Assembly: GCA_934650095.1 (NCBI GenBank) | Contig: CAKUFT010000027.1 | Span: 1-19,803 of the forward strand | Length of the DNA: 19,803 nt | Origin: an uncultured Collinsella sp. | GTDB lineage: Bacteria > Actinomycetota > Coriobacteriia > Coriobacteriales > Coriobacteriaceae | Direction: 5' to 3' | Shown: positions 5,981-14,517 of the stretch, in pieces | Layout: every line of letters begins with the position of its first letter | How positions within the stretch are numbered: the stretch's first letter is position 1 | Notes under the pieces: model-generated | The model's input: the letters and a program-made list of their open reading frames with translations, nothing else | What the model was told of the DNA's origin: nothing | The model's database searches: none | Made by a program: the position numbers and the translations under genes

Positions 5981-8068
5981 CTACACGTAGAACAGGATGT
6001 CGTCGTAGGTCGGGACCGGCCAGTAGTCGGCAGCCACGATCTCCTCCATGGCGTCCACGGCAGCACGCAGCGTATCCATAGCGGGAACGACCTCGTGCGC
6101 ATACACGTTGGCCTGCTCCTGGCCATCGAGGGCCTCGGCCTTCTGATGCACGGCGTCGAGAGCCTTGATGGAGTCGTTGATGGCGGTGATGCCATTGCAG
6201 AGCTTGTTGAGCGTGTTCTGCTCGCACTGCATGGCGGCCTCAGCACCGGCGGCACGAATAGTCTCAAGGCCCTTAGCGACCTTGGTGGCGTAGGCGGTAA
6301 TGACCGGGCGATAGGTACGACGCGCCTCGCGAACCATCGTGGTAGCCTCGATGTTCATGAGCTTGTTGTACTTCTCGAGCTTGCAGTCGTAACGGCACTG
6401 AGCCTCGGCCTTGGTCAGGACGCCCGTCTCCTCAAAGAGCGCAATGGCCTTATCGGAAACAAAGGCGGGCAGGGCGTCGGCCGTGGTCTTGTTGTTGGCA
6501 AGGCCGCGCTTCTCGGCCTCGACGGGCCACTCATCGGAGTAGCCGTCACCGGAGAAGAGGATGCGCTGGTGGTCGGTCAGCACCTTCTTGCAGTACTCGA
6601 GCGCGGCGTCCTGGAACTTATCCTCGGGCGTACCCTCGAGTGCGTCGGCGAAGGACTTGAGCGACTTGGCCACGGCGGCATCGAGCACCAGGTTGGAGTC
6701 GGAGACGTTCTGCTCGGAGCCGCAGGCACGGAACTCGAACTTGTTGCCGGTGAAGGCAAACGGGGAGGTGCGGTTGCGGTCGGTGTTGTCCTGCATCAGC
6801 TTGGGCAGGGTATCGGCACCCAAGTCAAGCACGCCACGCGTGGCATGGACGGAAGCCTTGCCATCGATGATCTTCTCGACGACCTCGGTAAGCTGGTCGC
6901 CCAGGAAGATGGACATAATCGCCGGAGGAGCCTCGTTGGCGCCCAGACGATGGTCGTTGCCGGCCGAGGCAACGGAGGCACGCAAGAGCTCCTGATAGTT
7001 ATCGACGGCCTCGATCACCGCGGTGAGGAAGACGATGAACTGCAGGTTGTCGAGCGGGGTGTCGCCCGGGTCGAGCAGGTTCTCGGACTCGGTGCCAAGC
7101 GACCAGTTGTTGTGCTTGCCCGAACCGTTGATGCCCTCGAAGGGCTTCTCGTGCAGCAGGCAGACCAAGTCGTGGCGGGAGGCGATGAGCTTCATCTTCT
7201 CCATCATGACCAGATTCTGGTCGATGGCCTCGTTGACCTCGCCATAGACAGGGGCGAGCTCATGCTGGCAGGGAGCGACCTCGTTGTGCTTGGTCTTGGC
7301 AGGAATGCCAAGCGCCCACAGTTCATCGTCCAGGTCCTTCATATAGGACGAGACGGTGGGGCGGATAGCGCCAAAGTAGTGTTCCTCGAGCTCCTGGCCC
7401 TTGCAGGGAGCAGCGCCAAAGAGGGTGCGACCGGTGATGACCAGGTCCCTGCGCTTGCGGTAAGCGTCCTTCTTGATCAGGAAGTACTCCTGCTCATCGC
7501 CCACGGAAGGAACGACCTTCTTGGGGGCCTTGCCAAACAGCGCCAAAACGCGCTTGGACTCACGCGAGAGCGCGGTCATGGAGCGCAGCAGCGGGGTCTT
7601 CTTGTCCAGGGCCTCGCCCGTGTAGGAGCAGAAAGCCGTGGGGATGCACAGGACATCGTCCTTAATGAATGCGGGGCTGGTGGGATCCCAAGCGGTGTAG
7701 CCACGGGCCTCGAAGGTGGCGCGCAGACCGCCGTTGGGGAAGCTCGAGGCATCGGGCTCGCCCTGGATGAGGTTCTTGCCCGTAAACTTGGTAATGGCGG
7801 TGCCGTCGTGGTTGGGCTCGAGGAAGCTGTCGTGCTTCTCGGAAGTAATGCCCGAAAGCGGCTGGAACCAGTGGGCGTAGTGCGTCGCGCCCTTGGAGAT
7901 GGCCCAGACCTTCATGGCGTGGGCAACGGCGTTGGCCACATCCAGGTCGAGCGGCTCACCGTCCTCGAGGGTTGCAGCAAGGCGCTTCCAAATGTCCTTG
8001 GGGAGGTAGTCCTTCATGACTTCCTCAGAGAACACCATGGTCCCGAAGCGGTCAGTAAGTTCGGCCAT
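5981..8068 (-). CDS. glnA: Glutamine synthetase type III (GSIII)
   Basis: 695 residues from the ATG at 8066-8068, preceded on the minus strand by AAGGGAG; a longer frame starting at 8131 has no such site. The length fits GSIII (about 700 residues), well above GSI and GSII (about 350-470). Family features include [14 protein letters not shown] (60-73), the GDEQEYFLI metal-ligand segment (190-198), [16 protein letters not shown] (258-273) and the [10 protein letters not shown] loop (314-323). The enzyme makes glutamine from glutamate, ammonia and ATP as a cytosolic dodecamer, and is the form common in Bacteroides, some clostridia and gut actinobacteria. It is monocistronic, with its own terminator and a 427-bp upstream gap. 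The symbol glnN is also used for this class. Confidence 0.96.
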   Translation of the reverse strand: MAELTDRFGTMVFSEEVMKDYLPKDIWKRLAATLEDGEPLDLDVANAVAHAMKVWAISKGATHYAHWFQPLSGITSEKHDSFLEPNHDGTAITKFTGKNLIQGEPDASSFPNGGLRATFEARGYTAWDPTSPAFIKDDVLCIPTAFCSYTGEALDKKTPLLRSMTALSRESKRVLALFGKAPKKVVPSVGDEQEYFLIKKDAYRKRRDLVITGRTLFGAAPCKGQELEEHYFGAIRPTVSSYMKDLDDELWALGIPAKTKHNEVAPCQHELAPVYGEVNEAIDQNLVMMEKMKLIASRHDLVCLLHEKPFEGINGSGKHNNWSLGTESENLLDPGDTPLDNLQFIVFLTAVIEAVDNYQELLRASVASAGNDHRLGANEAPPAIMSIFLGDQLTEVVEKIIDGKASVHATRGVLDLGADTLPKLMQDNTDRNRTSPFAFTGNKFEFRACGSEQNVSDSNLVLDAAVAKSLKSFADALEGTPEDKFQDAALEYCKKVLTDHQRILFSGDGYSDEWPVEAEKRGLANNKTTADALPAFVSDKAIALFEETGVLTKAEAQCRYDCKLEKYNKLMNIEATTMVREARRTYRPVITAYATKVAKGLETIRAAGAEAAMQCEQNTLNKLCNGITAINDSIKALDAVHQKAEALDGQEQANVYAHEVVPAMDTLRAAVDAMEEIVAADYWPVPTYDDILFYV

Positions 8069-8153
8069 ACGGAACTCCCTTCGTATCGGCACCGCGTGAG
8101 AAGCGGTGTTGATTACTAACGAACGAGTCATAGATTAGGCTCGTCGTGTTTCC

Positions 8154-8174
8154 GCAACATTACCGTTATGTTGC
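8154..8174. promoter_or_regulatory. Palindrome upstream of glutamine synthetase (possible operator)
   Basis: GCAACAT (8154-8160) and ATGTTGC (8168-8174) are perfect reverse complements around 7 nt, about 86 bp upstream of the glutamine synthetase ATG. The position suits control of that gene. It does not match the GlnR/AmtR patterns well enough to name a regulator. Confidence 0.4.
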
Positions 8175-8304
8175 TGTCACGAAACCAATCAATGAGGTTA
8201 CCGCATCGCGGCGGCGTTGCCGCTCTCAACAGCCAATCAACTGTATAAATTGCAGACCTCTCCCCATGGTTTAAGGGTAGTCAATTTGGGATGGGGCTCT
8301 ATTA

Positions 8305-8330
8305 ACTGGTATTTCGCATCAGATACCAGT
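8305..8330. promoter_or_regulatory. 8-bp perfect inverted repeat upstream of metF
   Basis: ACTGGTAT (8305-8312) and ATACCAGT (8323-8330) flank a 10-nt spacer about 165 bp before the metF ATG. It has no T-run of terminator quality. It could be an operator or a weak terminator-like structure. Confidence 0.4.
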
Positions 8331-8495
8331 CTTTATAGCCCGTGTCAAAATGAGCCGCTCTGCTATAGGGAATGTCGATAGCAAGGCATCTTTGATTGGT
8401 ATCCCCAAATAGCGAGTGAAACTCCGCCGTGGCACAGTGGTGCTGTAGAATCCTTACAACACATCACACTATTTAAGTATCTAGAGGAGCACGAT

Positions 8496-9368
8496 ATGCG
8501 CGTCGACGAGGTTTTTAAGCAGGCAGCATCCCAGGGCACCGCACCCGTTTCGTTTGAGATGTTCCCGCCCAAGGGCGAGCTGACCCTCGACACGGCTCGC
8601 GAAGTGGCAGGCAATCTGTGCAAGCTTTCGCCGAGCTTTGTCTCGGTCACTTGCTCTGCTGGTGGCTCGGGCAACGGTGCCACCACCGCCCCCATCGCGC
8701 ATATGATTACGAGCGAATTCGATACGCCCTCGGTGGCGCACCTCACCTGCGTTGGCCGCACGCATGCCGATATCGACGCCAAGATCGACGAATACCGCAC
8801 CGCCGGCGTAGAAAACATCCTGGCCCTGCGCGGTGATCTGCCCGCCGGCGCGACCGAGGACGACAAGCCCGCCTCCGACTACGCCTATGCTCGCGACCTC
8901 ATCCCCGAGCTCGTCGACGCCGGCTTTTGCGTGGGCGCCGCAGCCTACCCCGAGGGCCACATTGCCTGCGAGGACCTCAACCTTTCGGTCGAATACCTCA
9001 AGCAAAAGCAGGACGCCGGCGCGAGCTTCTTTGTGACACAGCTCTTCTTTGATAATGAGTGCTTCTATCGCTTCCGCGAGCTTGCCGACAAGGCCGGCAT
9101 CACCGTGCCTATCACCGCGGGCATCATGCCGTTTATGGGCAAGTCGCAGATCAGCCGCATGGTCTTTATGTGCGGCGCATCGCTGCCCTCCCCCGTCATC
9201 AAGATTCTCGCCAAGTACGAGAACGACCCCGAGAGCCTGCAGGCAGCCGGTGTAGATTATGCCGCCCGTCAGCTTTGCGACCTTAAGGAGCACGGTGCCG
9301 CCGGTCTGCACCTGTACACTATGAATCGTCCTGCGATCGCCGCGACCATTATGGAGCGCCTAGGGTGA
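8496..9368 (+). CDS. metF: 5,10-methylenetetrahydrofolate reductase
   Basis: 290 residues, the usual length for bacterial MetF, which lacks the SAM-binding regulatory domain of the eukaryotic enzyme. AGAGGAG sits 8 nt before the ATG. Family motifs are SFEMFPPKG (19-27, with the conserved Glu at 21), SVTCSAGG (50-57), LALRGDLP (109-116, with the flavin-region Asp at 114) and FFVTQLFFD in the C-terminal half of the barrel. It is a cytosolic FAD TIM-barrel enzyme that reduces 5,10-methylene-THF to 5-methyl-THF, the methyl donor for MetH. Its stop overlaps the start of the next gene (TGATG), so the reductase and the MetH reactivation protein are translationally coupled. This is the first gene of a metF-reactivation-metH operon. 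Confidence 0.95.
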   Translation: MRVDEVFKQAASQGTAPVSFEMFPPKGELTLDTAREVAGNLCKLSPSFVSVTCSAGGSGNGATTAPIAHMITSEFDTPSVAHLTCVGRTHADIDAKIDEYRTAGVENILALRGDLPAGATEDDKPASDYAYARDLIPELVDAGFCVGAAAYPEGHIACEDLNLSVEYLKQKQDAGASFFVTQLFFDNECFYRFRELADKAGITVPITAGIMPFMGKSQISRMVFMCGASLPSPVIKILAKYENDPESLQAAGVDYAARQLCDLKEHGAAGLHLYTMNRPAIAATIMERLG

Positions 9369-10156
9369 TGGAAAAACCGCACATCGATACAACCGCTGTC
9401 GAAGTGCCGGCCGACCTTGCGTCGCCGGCGCTTTATCGTATCGATGATGCCCACCATCCCCGCGTCGATCGTGCCGAGATGCTGCGCTATCTGGGCTACA
9501 GCGGTCAGCAAATTGAGCCCGAGCTGTCGCAGCGTATTGAGCTTGTCGTTGAGCGTCTGGAGCTGGACATTGAACCCCGTGGCGTGCGCCGCGTATTTGC
9601 CGTCGATGCCACGGGCGTGGACGAGCAGGGCGAGCCCTGCATCCGCTTGGTTGGCACGAACGTTGAGCTGCAGGGTCGCGATATCTATCGACATCTCAAA
9701 GACGCCCGATTTGCCGCGCTCATGGCATGCACCCTCGGCATGGACGCCGAGCGTCGCCTGCGCACCACGGGAGCCCAGCAGCCCCTGGAGGGAGCCGTGC
9801 TCGACGCCGCATGCTCTGCCTATGTAGAAGCCGCCGTCGAGCAGATGGACCAGCAGGTCAAGGCTGCGGCCGCCATACACGGACTCGCCGGTAACTGGCG
9901 CTTTAGTCCCGGCTACGGCGACTGCCCGCTTACGGCCCAGCGCTCGATCGTGGCTGCACTCAACGCCACGCGGCTCATCGGCCTTACTGTCACACCCACC
10001 AGCCTGCTCATGCCCACCAAGAGCGTGACCGCGGTGATCGGTCTGTTTGACGGCGAGGTCCACGACGCCCAGAGCCGCCCCACCTGCACTATCTGCCGCA
10101 TGCGCGAGCACTGTCGCTTCCGCGCCGCCCACACCACCTGCTATTCCAGCCATTAG
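9368..10156 (+). CDS. Stand-alone MetH reactivation-domain protein (B12-dependent methionine synthase activation region)
   Basis: 262 residues from the ATG overlapping the metF stop; a GTG three bases upstream (9365) is an alternative start slightly better spaced from GGAG at 9353. The protein resembles the C-terminal activation domain of full-length MetH, most clearly in NWRFSPGYGDCPL (176-188), the family's R-x-S-P-G-Y signature. That domain binds SAM and reductively remethylates cob(II)alamin after the cofactor oxidises. Here it is separate, and the MetH encoded 9 bp downstream ends after its B12 domain, so the two should act together. The tail carries four cysteines (C240, C243, C249, C258) in a C-x2-C-x5-C-x8-C pattern beyond the classical domain, possibly a metal or Fe-S site. 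Confidence 0.85.
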   Translation: MEKPHIDTTAVEVPADLASPALYRIDDAHHPRVDRAEMLRYLGYSGQQIEPELSQRIELVVERLELDIEPRGVRRVFAVDATGVDEQGEPCIRLVGTNVELQGRDIYRHLKDARFAALMACTLGMDAERRLRTTGAQQPLEGAVLDAACSAYVEAAVEQMDQQVKAAAAIHGLAGNWRFSPGYGDCPLTAQRSIVAALNATRLIGLTVTPTSLLMPTKSVTAVIGLFDGEVHDAQSRPTCTICRMREHCRFRAAHTTCYSSH

Positions 10157-10165
10157 GAGCCCTCG

Positions 10166-12724
10166 ATGTTTACTCCGCTTATCACTCATGATCTGGACGG
10201 TGCCGCGCTGGCGGCGCCCGTTGATGCCGCACGCCGCAATGGCGCCACGTACAAGACGCGCACAATCGACGACCTTCGCATTAAGGACGATCGCCTGCGC
10301 GCTGCCATCGAGGGCACGGGACACCTGCTGTTCGACGGCGGCATGGGCACCATGCTGCAGGCGGCCGGCATGAAGGCCGGCGCCCTGCCCGAGCTCCTCA
10401 ACTTTGAGGAGCCCCAGGTCATCACCGATATCCAGCGTCAGTACGTCGAGGCCGGCTGCGACGTGATCACTGCCAACACCTTTGGCGCCAACGCCCACAA
10501 GCTCGACGGCGCTGCCACCGTGGCAGATGTCTTTGCCGCGGCTGTCACCTGCGCCCGCGAGGCCGGCGCCCGCTACGTCGCCGGCGACATCGGCCCCATC
10601 GGCGCCCTGCTGCGCCCCCTGGGCACCCTCAGCTTTGACGAGGCCTACGACCTCTTTGCCGAGGAGGTGCGCGCCGGCGTCGCTGCGGGCGTCGATCTCT
10701 TTATTATCGAGACCATGACCGACCTGGCCGAGATCAAGGCGGCGGTCCTCGCCTGCCGCGAGAACTCCGACCTGCCCGTTTTTGCCACCATGACCTTCGA
10801 GGAAGACGGCCGCACCTTCTTGGGCACGAGCCCCGAGGTCGCCGCCATCACGCTCGACGCCATCGGCGCCGACGTCCTGGGCATCAACTGCAGCCAGGGC
10901 CCGGCCGAGCTCCGCGGACTCGCCGCGCGTATGCTCACCGTCACCGACAAGCCCGTCATGGTGCAGGCAAACGCGGGACTGCCCCGCGTGGACGATGACG
11001 GCAACACCGTCTTTGACATCCAGGCATCCGAGTACGCCGAGGCCGTCGCCGGCATGATCGAGGACGGCGTGAGTGTTGTGGGCGGCTGCTGCGGCACCAC
11101 GCCCACGCACATGGCGGCGCTGCGCACCCTCATCGACAACCACACGCCCAGCGTGCGTCACCGCAAACCCAGTATGTCGGTCACGAGCGCGCAGACGGTC
11201 GTAGACCTTCCCTGCGATGGCCACAAGATCGCCGTCATCGGTGAGCGTATCAACCCCACCGGCAAAAAGCGTCTGCAGCAGGCTCTGCGAGACGGCGACC
11301 TGGATTACGTCGTAAGCCAGGGCATCAGCCAGCAGGAGCAGGGCGCCGACATCCTGGATGTCAACGTGGGCCTGCCCGAAATCGACGAGGTCAAGATCAT
11401 CCAGCAGGCAACCGAGCAGCTCCAGGGCTCCACCCTCCTGCCCCTGCAGATCGACTCCACCGACCCCGCCGCCGTCGAGGCCGCCGTGCGCCGCTACGCC
11501 GGCAAGCCCATCATCAACTCGGTCAACGGCAAGCAGCAGATCATGGACGAGATCTTCCCGCTGGTCGCCCACTACGGCACCAACGTCGTCGGCCTCACGC
11601 TCGACGAGGGCGGCATCCCCGATACCGCCGAGGCCCGCTTTGCCATCGCCGAGCGCATCGTGGCCGAGGCCGCCCGCTACGGCATCGGCCCGGACCGTAT
11701 CCTCATCGACTGCCTGGTCATGACCGCCTCGACCAACCAGCGTCAGGCCGAGCAGATTCTGCGCGCCATGTCGCTGTGCAAGGAGCACCTGGGCGTTAAA
11801 TGCGCGCTCGGCGTGTCGAACATCAGCTTTGGCCTGCCTGCCCGCCCGCTGCTGGGCTCGGTCTTTTTGGCCGCCGCGTTCGGCGCGGGCCTGGACGCCC
11901 CCATCATGAACCCGGGCTCTAAGCGCTTTATGGACACCGTCTACAGCTATCGCGTGCTGAGCGTTGAGGACGAAGGCTCGACCGGATACATCGAGCGCTA
12001 CGCCGGCTGGACCGATCCGTACAAGATCGCCGCCAACCCGGCAGCCGCCCAGGCCGCCTCGAGCGACGCCGCGCCCGCTGCTGGCACCACCGGCACCGAC
12101 GGCAACGACGACCCCATCCGCCACATGGTCGTCTCGGGCCGCAAGGGCGAAATCGCGGCCGAGACCGAGCGCCTGCTGGCCGACCACGACGCTATGGACC
12201 TCATCAACAACCACTTTATCCCAGCCCTCGACGAGGTTGGCGTCCTCTTTGACCAGGGCAAGTTCTTCTTGCCGCAGCTCATGGCCTCGGCAGAAGCCGC
12301 GCGCGTGGGCTTCGATACCATCAAGCGTCTGATGCCCGCCGGCGAGATTGCCGACAAGGGCAAGATCTGCGTGGCCACCGTCAAGGGCGACATCCACGAT
12401 ATCGGTAAGAACATCGTCAAGATGCTGCTCGACAACTACGGCTACACCGTCTTTGACCTGGGCCGCGACGTCGACCCGCAAGAGGTGCTCAAGACCGTAA
12501 AGGAGCGCGACATTAAGCTCGTCGGTCTCTCGGCGCTTATGACCACCACCGTCGTCGCCATGGAGGAGACCATCAAATTGCTCCATTCGGAAGTTCCGGG
12601 CGTCAAGATCATCGTGGGCGGCGCCGTTCTCACCCCCGAATACGCCAAGCAGATCGGCGCGGACTACTACGCCAAGGACGCCGCCGAGAGCGCGCGCATC
12701 GCCGAAGAGGTCTTTGGCCGGTAA
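10166..12724 (+). CDS. metH: Cobalamin-dependent methionine synthase lacking the activation domain
   Basis: 852 residues against about 1,220 in E. coli; the missing part is the C-terminal activation domain. AGGAG lies 6 nt before the ATG and overlaps the previous stop. Order: a roughly 50-residue N-terminal extension; homocysteine-binding barrel with LLFDGGMGTML (54-64) and zinc cysteines C242 and GGCCG (307-311); pterin (methyl-THF) domain starting near 353 with GERINPTGKK (359-368); an Ala/Ser/Thr-rich linker (622-648); B12 cap; and Rossmann cobalamin domain with GDIHDIGKN (741-749), H744 being the cobalt ligand. It transfers the methyl group of 5-methyl-THF to homocysteine, giving methionine and THF. 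Reactivation is presumably done by the product of the preceding gene. Confidence 0.97.
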   Translation: MFTPLITHDLDGAALAAPVDAARRNGATYKTRTIDDLRIKDDRLRAAIEGTGHLLFDGGMGTMLQAAGMKAGALPELLNFEEPQVITDIQRQYVEAGCDVITANTFGANAHKLDGAATVADVFAAAVTCAREAGARYVAGDIGPIGALLRPLGTLSFDEAYDLFAEEVRAGVAAGVDLFIIETMTDLAEIKAAVLACRENSDLPVFATMTFEEDGRTFLGTSPEVAAITLDAIGADVLGINCSQGPAELRGLAARMLTVTDKPVMVQANAGLPRVDDDGNTVFDIQASEYAEAVAGMIEDGVSVVGGCCGTTPTHMAALRTLIDNHTPSVRHRKPSMSVTSAQTVVDLPCDGHKIAVIGERINPTGKKRLQQALRDGDLDYVVSQGISQQEQGADILDVNVGLPEIDEVKIIQQATEQLQGSTLLPLQIDSTDPAAVEAAVRRYAGKPIINSVNGKQQIMDEIFPLVAHYGTNVVGLTLDEGGIPDTAEARFAIAERIVAEAARYGIGPDRILIDCLVMTASTNQRQAEQILRAMSLCKEHLGVKCALGVSNISFGLPARPLLGSVFLAAAFGAGLDAPIMNPGSKRFMDTVYSYRVLSVEDEGSTGYIERYAGWTDPYKIAANPAAAQAASSDAAPAAGTTGTDGNDDPIRHMVVSGRKGEIAAETERLLADHDAMDLINNHFIPALDEVGVLFDQGKFFLPQLMASAEAARVGFDTIKRLMPAGEIADKGKICVATVKGDIHDIGKNIVKMLLDNYGYTVFDLGRDVDPQEVLKTVKERDIKLVGLSALMTTTVVAMEETIKLLHSEVPGVKIIVGGAVLTPEYAKQIGADYYAKDAAESARIAEEVFGR

Positions 12725-12749
12725 CACAACGGAAACAACCCCGCACCAA

Positions 12750-12787
12750 AACGTGCCGCATGTGCCACTTGGCGCGTGCGGCACGTT
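12750..12787 (+). terminator. Strong 17-bp-stem hairpin between metH and the PFL-family gene
   Basis: AACGTGCCGCATGTGCC (12750-12766) pairs along its whole length with GGCGCGTGCGGCACGTT (12771-12787), with three G·U pairs and an ACTT loop. It begins 25 bp after the metH stop. On the plus strand it is followed by AGAATAAAG rather than a T-run; on the minus strand it is followed by TTTT. It may stop metH transcription imperfectly, protect mRNA ends, or act as an operator, since its right edge overlaps a TAGAAT that could be the -10 of the next gene. Confidence 0.55.
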
Positions 12788-12832
12788 AGAATAAAGGGGA
12801 CTATGCTCGTTTTGGCAGATAGGAGCGCAAGG

Positions 12833-14197
12833 ATGGCGATCACGCCTGCAGAAATCGCGGAAACCCGCGGCATGGTTGAGGAGCAGAACCTCGACATCAG
12901 GACCATCACCATGGGTGTTTCGCTCATGGGTTGCGGTGACGAGAACCTCGACCGCATGTGCACGAAGATCTACGACCACGTGACGCACACGGCTGAGCAC
13001 TTGGTCGAGACCGCCGAGAACCTCGAGCGCGAGTACGGTATCCCCATCGTCAACAAGCGCGTTTCCGTCACCCCGGTGGCGCAGATCGCCGCTTGCTGCA
13101 AGGATGAAGACCTCACCCCCATCGCGCATGCCCTCGACCGTGCGGCCGAGACGCTCGGCATCGACTACCTGGGCGGTTTCTCCGCGCTTGTCCAGAAGGG
13201 CATCGGCGACGCCGACCGCCGCGTTATCCAGTCCATTCCGCAGGCGCTCGCCACCACGAGCCGCGTCTGCTCCAGCGTCAACGTTGCTAGCCTTCGCGCC
13301 GGCATTAACATGGACGCCGTGCTCATGGCCGCGCAGACCATCATCGACGCCGCCAAGCTCACGGCCGACCAGGACTCCGTCGGCGCCTCTAAGTTTGTAT
13401 GCTTTGCCAATATGGTCGAGGACTCCCCGTTTATGGCGGGCGCCGTCCACGGCGGTGGCGAGGCCGACGCCGTCATCAACGTTGGCGTCTCGGGCCCCGG
13501 TGTTATGGCCGCGGCCCTGGAGACGCTCCCCGACTCCGCCTCGATGATGGAGGTTGCCGAGAAGATCAAGCAGACCGCCTTTAAGATCACCCGTGCCGGC
13601 GAGCTCATGAGCCGCGAGGCCGCCCATCGTCTGGGTGTCGAGAAGGGTATCGTCGATCTGTCGCTGGCTCCCACGCCCGCCATCGGCGACTCCGTTGCCC
13701 GCATCCTCGAGATCATCGGCGTGGGCACCTGCGGTGGCCCGGGCACAACCTGCGCGCTCGCCATGCTCAACGATGCCGTCAAGAAGGGCGGCGTCATGGC
13801 CAGTTCCAGCGTGGGCGGTCTCTCCGGCGCCTTTATCCCCGTGTCCGAGGACGCTGGCATGATCGCCGCCGTCGAAGCCGGCGCGCTTTCGCTCGAGAAG
13901 CTCGAGGCCATGACCTGCGTGTGCTCCGTCGGCCTGGACATGATCGCCATCCCCGGCGACACCCCGGTCGAGACCATCGCCGGCATCATCGCCGACGAGA
14001 TGGCCATCGGCGTCATCAACAACAAGACCACGGCCGTGCGCGTGATCCCCGCCATTGGCAAGGGCGTGGGCGACTGCGTCGAGTACGGCGGCCTGTTCGG
14101 CCGTGCGCCCATCATGCCGGTGAACCCCAACGCCGGCACCGTGCTTGCCCATCGCGGTGGACGCTTCCCGGCACCGCTGAACTCGCTGAAGAACTAG
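12833..14197 (+). CDS. PFL family protein (UPF0210/DUF711), function unknown
   Basis: 454 residues from the ATG at 12833, preceded by AGGAG at 7 nt; a longer frame from 12776 runs through the hairpin and lacks a ribosome site. The start [20 protein letters not shown] and the later segments [11 protein letters not shown] and [21 protein letters not shown] match the UPF0210/DUF711 family, which has a fold related to pyruvate formate-lyase/ribonucleotide reductase barrels but no proven reaction. Many conserved Gly and Ser residues suggest an enzyme. In streptococci and many other bacteria the gene follows a small ACT-domain gene (UPF0237); here the upstream neighbour is metH and no such small gene is present. 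It is probably transcribed alone, between a hairpin upstream and a large inverted repeat downstream. Confidence 0.9.
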   Translation: MAITPAEIAETRGMVEEQNLDIRTITMGVSLMGCGDENLDRMCTKIYDHVTHTAEHLVETAENLEREYGIPIVNKRVSVTPVAQIAACCKDEDLTPIAHALDRAAETLGIDYLGGFSALVQKGIGDADRRVIQSIPQALATTSRVCSSVNVASLRAGINMDAVLMAAQTIIDAAKLTADQDSVGASKFVCFANMVEDSPFMAGAVHGGGEADAVINVGVSGPGVMAAALETLPDSASMMEVAEKIKQTAFKITRAGELMSREAAHRLGVEKGIVDLSLAPTPAIGDSVARILEIIGVGTCGGPGTTCALAMLNDAVKKGGVMASSSVGGLSGAFIPVSEDAGMIAAVEAGALSLEKLEAMTCVCSVGLDMIAIPGDTPVETIAGIIADEMAIGVINNKTTAVRVIPAIGKGVGDCVEYGGLFGRAPIMPVNPNAGTVLAHRGGRFPAPLNSLKN

Positions 14198-14214
14198 CTG
14201 AGGGGTTCGGGCGA

Positions 14215-14348
14215 GGAGCCCCGGGGAGGGCAAATATATAAGGTCGCCTGCTCGGACAGTCCTGACTCGCACGGAGAGCACATTAAGTGCTCTCCGGCTC
14301 GTGCGGAACTCGCGATCGACCTTATATATTTGCCCTCCCCGGGGCTCC
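14215..14348. repeat. 134-bp long inverted repeat with perfect 32-bp arms
   Basis: The 32 bases at 14215-14246 are an exact reverse complement of 14317-14348; each arm also contains the palindrome CCCCGGGG and an AT block AAATATATAAGG. The 70-nt centre holds a second perfect hairpin, GGAGAGCAC (14273-14281) with GTGCTCTCC (14287-14295) around ATTAA, flanked by CGCAC/GTGCG. Transcribed RNA would fold into one long two-part hairpin. It begins 17 bp after the PFL-family stop. No T-run follows, so it is not a standard terminator. It may be a small palindromic mobile repeat, a structured RNA or an mRNA-end barrier. Confidence 0.8.
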
Positions 14349-14464
14349 CGCACAGCGGGACCTCAGTTGGGTTCTGTCCCGATGGCAGTTGCTTCGCTCC
14401 TGCCCGCCTTGGTTGGTATGGCGGTTTGGCGTTGGAACGGTTCTTTTTCTGATATATGCTGGTT

Positions 14465-14498
14465 GCGGCTCTTCTTTTTGGGAGGGGCCGCTTTTTTT
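14465..14498 (+). terminator. Rho-independent terminator upstream of the methyltransferase
   Basis: GCGGC (14465-14469) pairs with GCCGC (14487-14491), the stem extended by weaker G·U-rich pairing inside, followed by seven Ts. It lies about 270 bp after the PFL-family stop and only 20 bp before the methyltransferase start, so it could also act as a leader attenuator for that gene. Confidence 0.7.
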
Positions 14499-14517
14499 GT
14501 TGTGAGGGGGATGGCCC

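Larger units (their letters stand above)
8069..8495. other. 427-bp divergent promoter region between glutamine synthetase and metF
   Basis: No gene is supported. The glutamine synthetase leader has a hairpin CACCGC/GCGGTG (8090-8108), and further upstream lies a 7-bp palindrome GCAACAT-N7-ATGTTGC (8154-8174). Nearer metF there is an 8-bp perfect repeat ACTGGTAT-N10-ATACCAGT (8305-8330). TAGAAT at 8446-8451, 44 bp before the metF ATG, is a candidate -10 without a matching -35. No SAM-I or cobalamin riboswitch core could be recognised. Confidence 0.5.
14198..14517. other. 320-bp intergenic region dominated by inverted repeats
   Basis: There is no gene. The region holds the 134-bp perfect long inverted repeat (14215-14348), small hairpins just after it (CCCGC/GCGGG at 14347-14359 and GGG/CCC around 14370-14380), and a rho-independent terminator (14465-14498) shortly before the methyltransferase start. 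Composition shifts here from C-rich to T- and G-rich on the plus strand. Confidence 0.7.

Noticed and set aside
6095..8119. A 674-codon open frame opposite glutamine synthetase
   Set aside because: It is antisense to an unmistakable GSIII gene, with a repetitive Leu/Val/Gly-rich translation and no ribosome site; a codon-bias shadow.
8176..8201. GTCAC and GTTAC 21 bp apart upstream of glutamine synthetase, resembling a GlnR box
   Set aside because: The alternating GAAAC half-sites are missing at the required positions and the spacing is 21, not 22.
8430..8445. A sigma-54-like TGGCAC...TGCT upstream of metF
   Set aside because: The spacing between the GG and GC doublets is one base short of the fixed sigma-54 distance, and sigma-54 is not expected in this group.
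8200..8495. A possible SAM or cobalamin riboswitch before metF
   Set aside because: No conserved core of either riboswitch could be found in the leader; only simple inverted repeats are present.
12776..12832. An upstream start for the PFL-family gene at 12776
   Set aside because: It would place coding sequence inside the 17-bp hairpin and has no ribosome site, while the ATG at 12833 has AGGAG at 7 nt and gives the family's usual N-terminus.
9269..14353. A 1,694-codon open frame on the minus strand, opposite metF, the reactivation gene, metH and the PFL-family gene
   Set aside because: It crosses four well-supported genes and two intergenic regions, and its translation is low-complexity (His, Gly, Val, Asp, Ala rich). 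GC-biased codon use on the real strand removes stops from this antisense frame.
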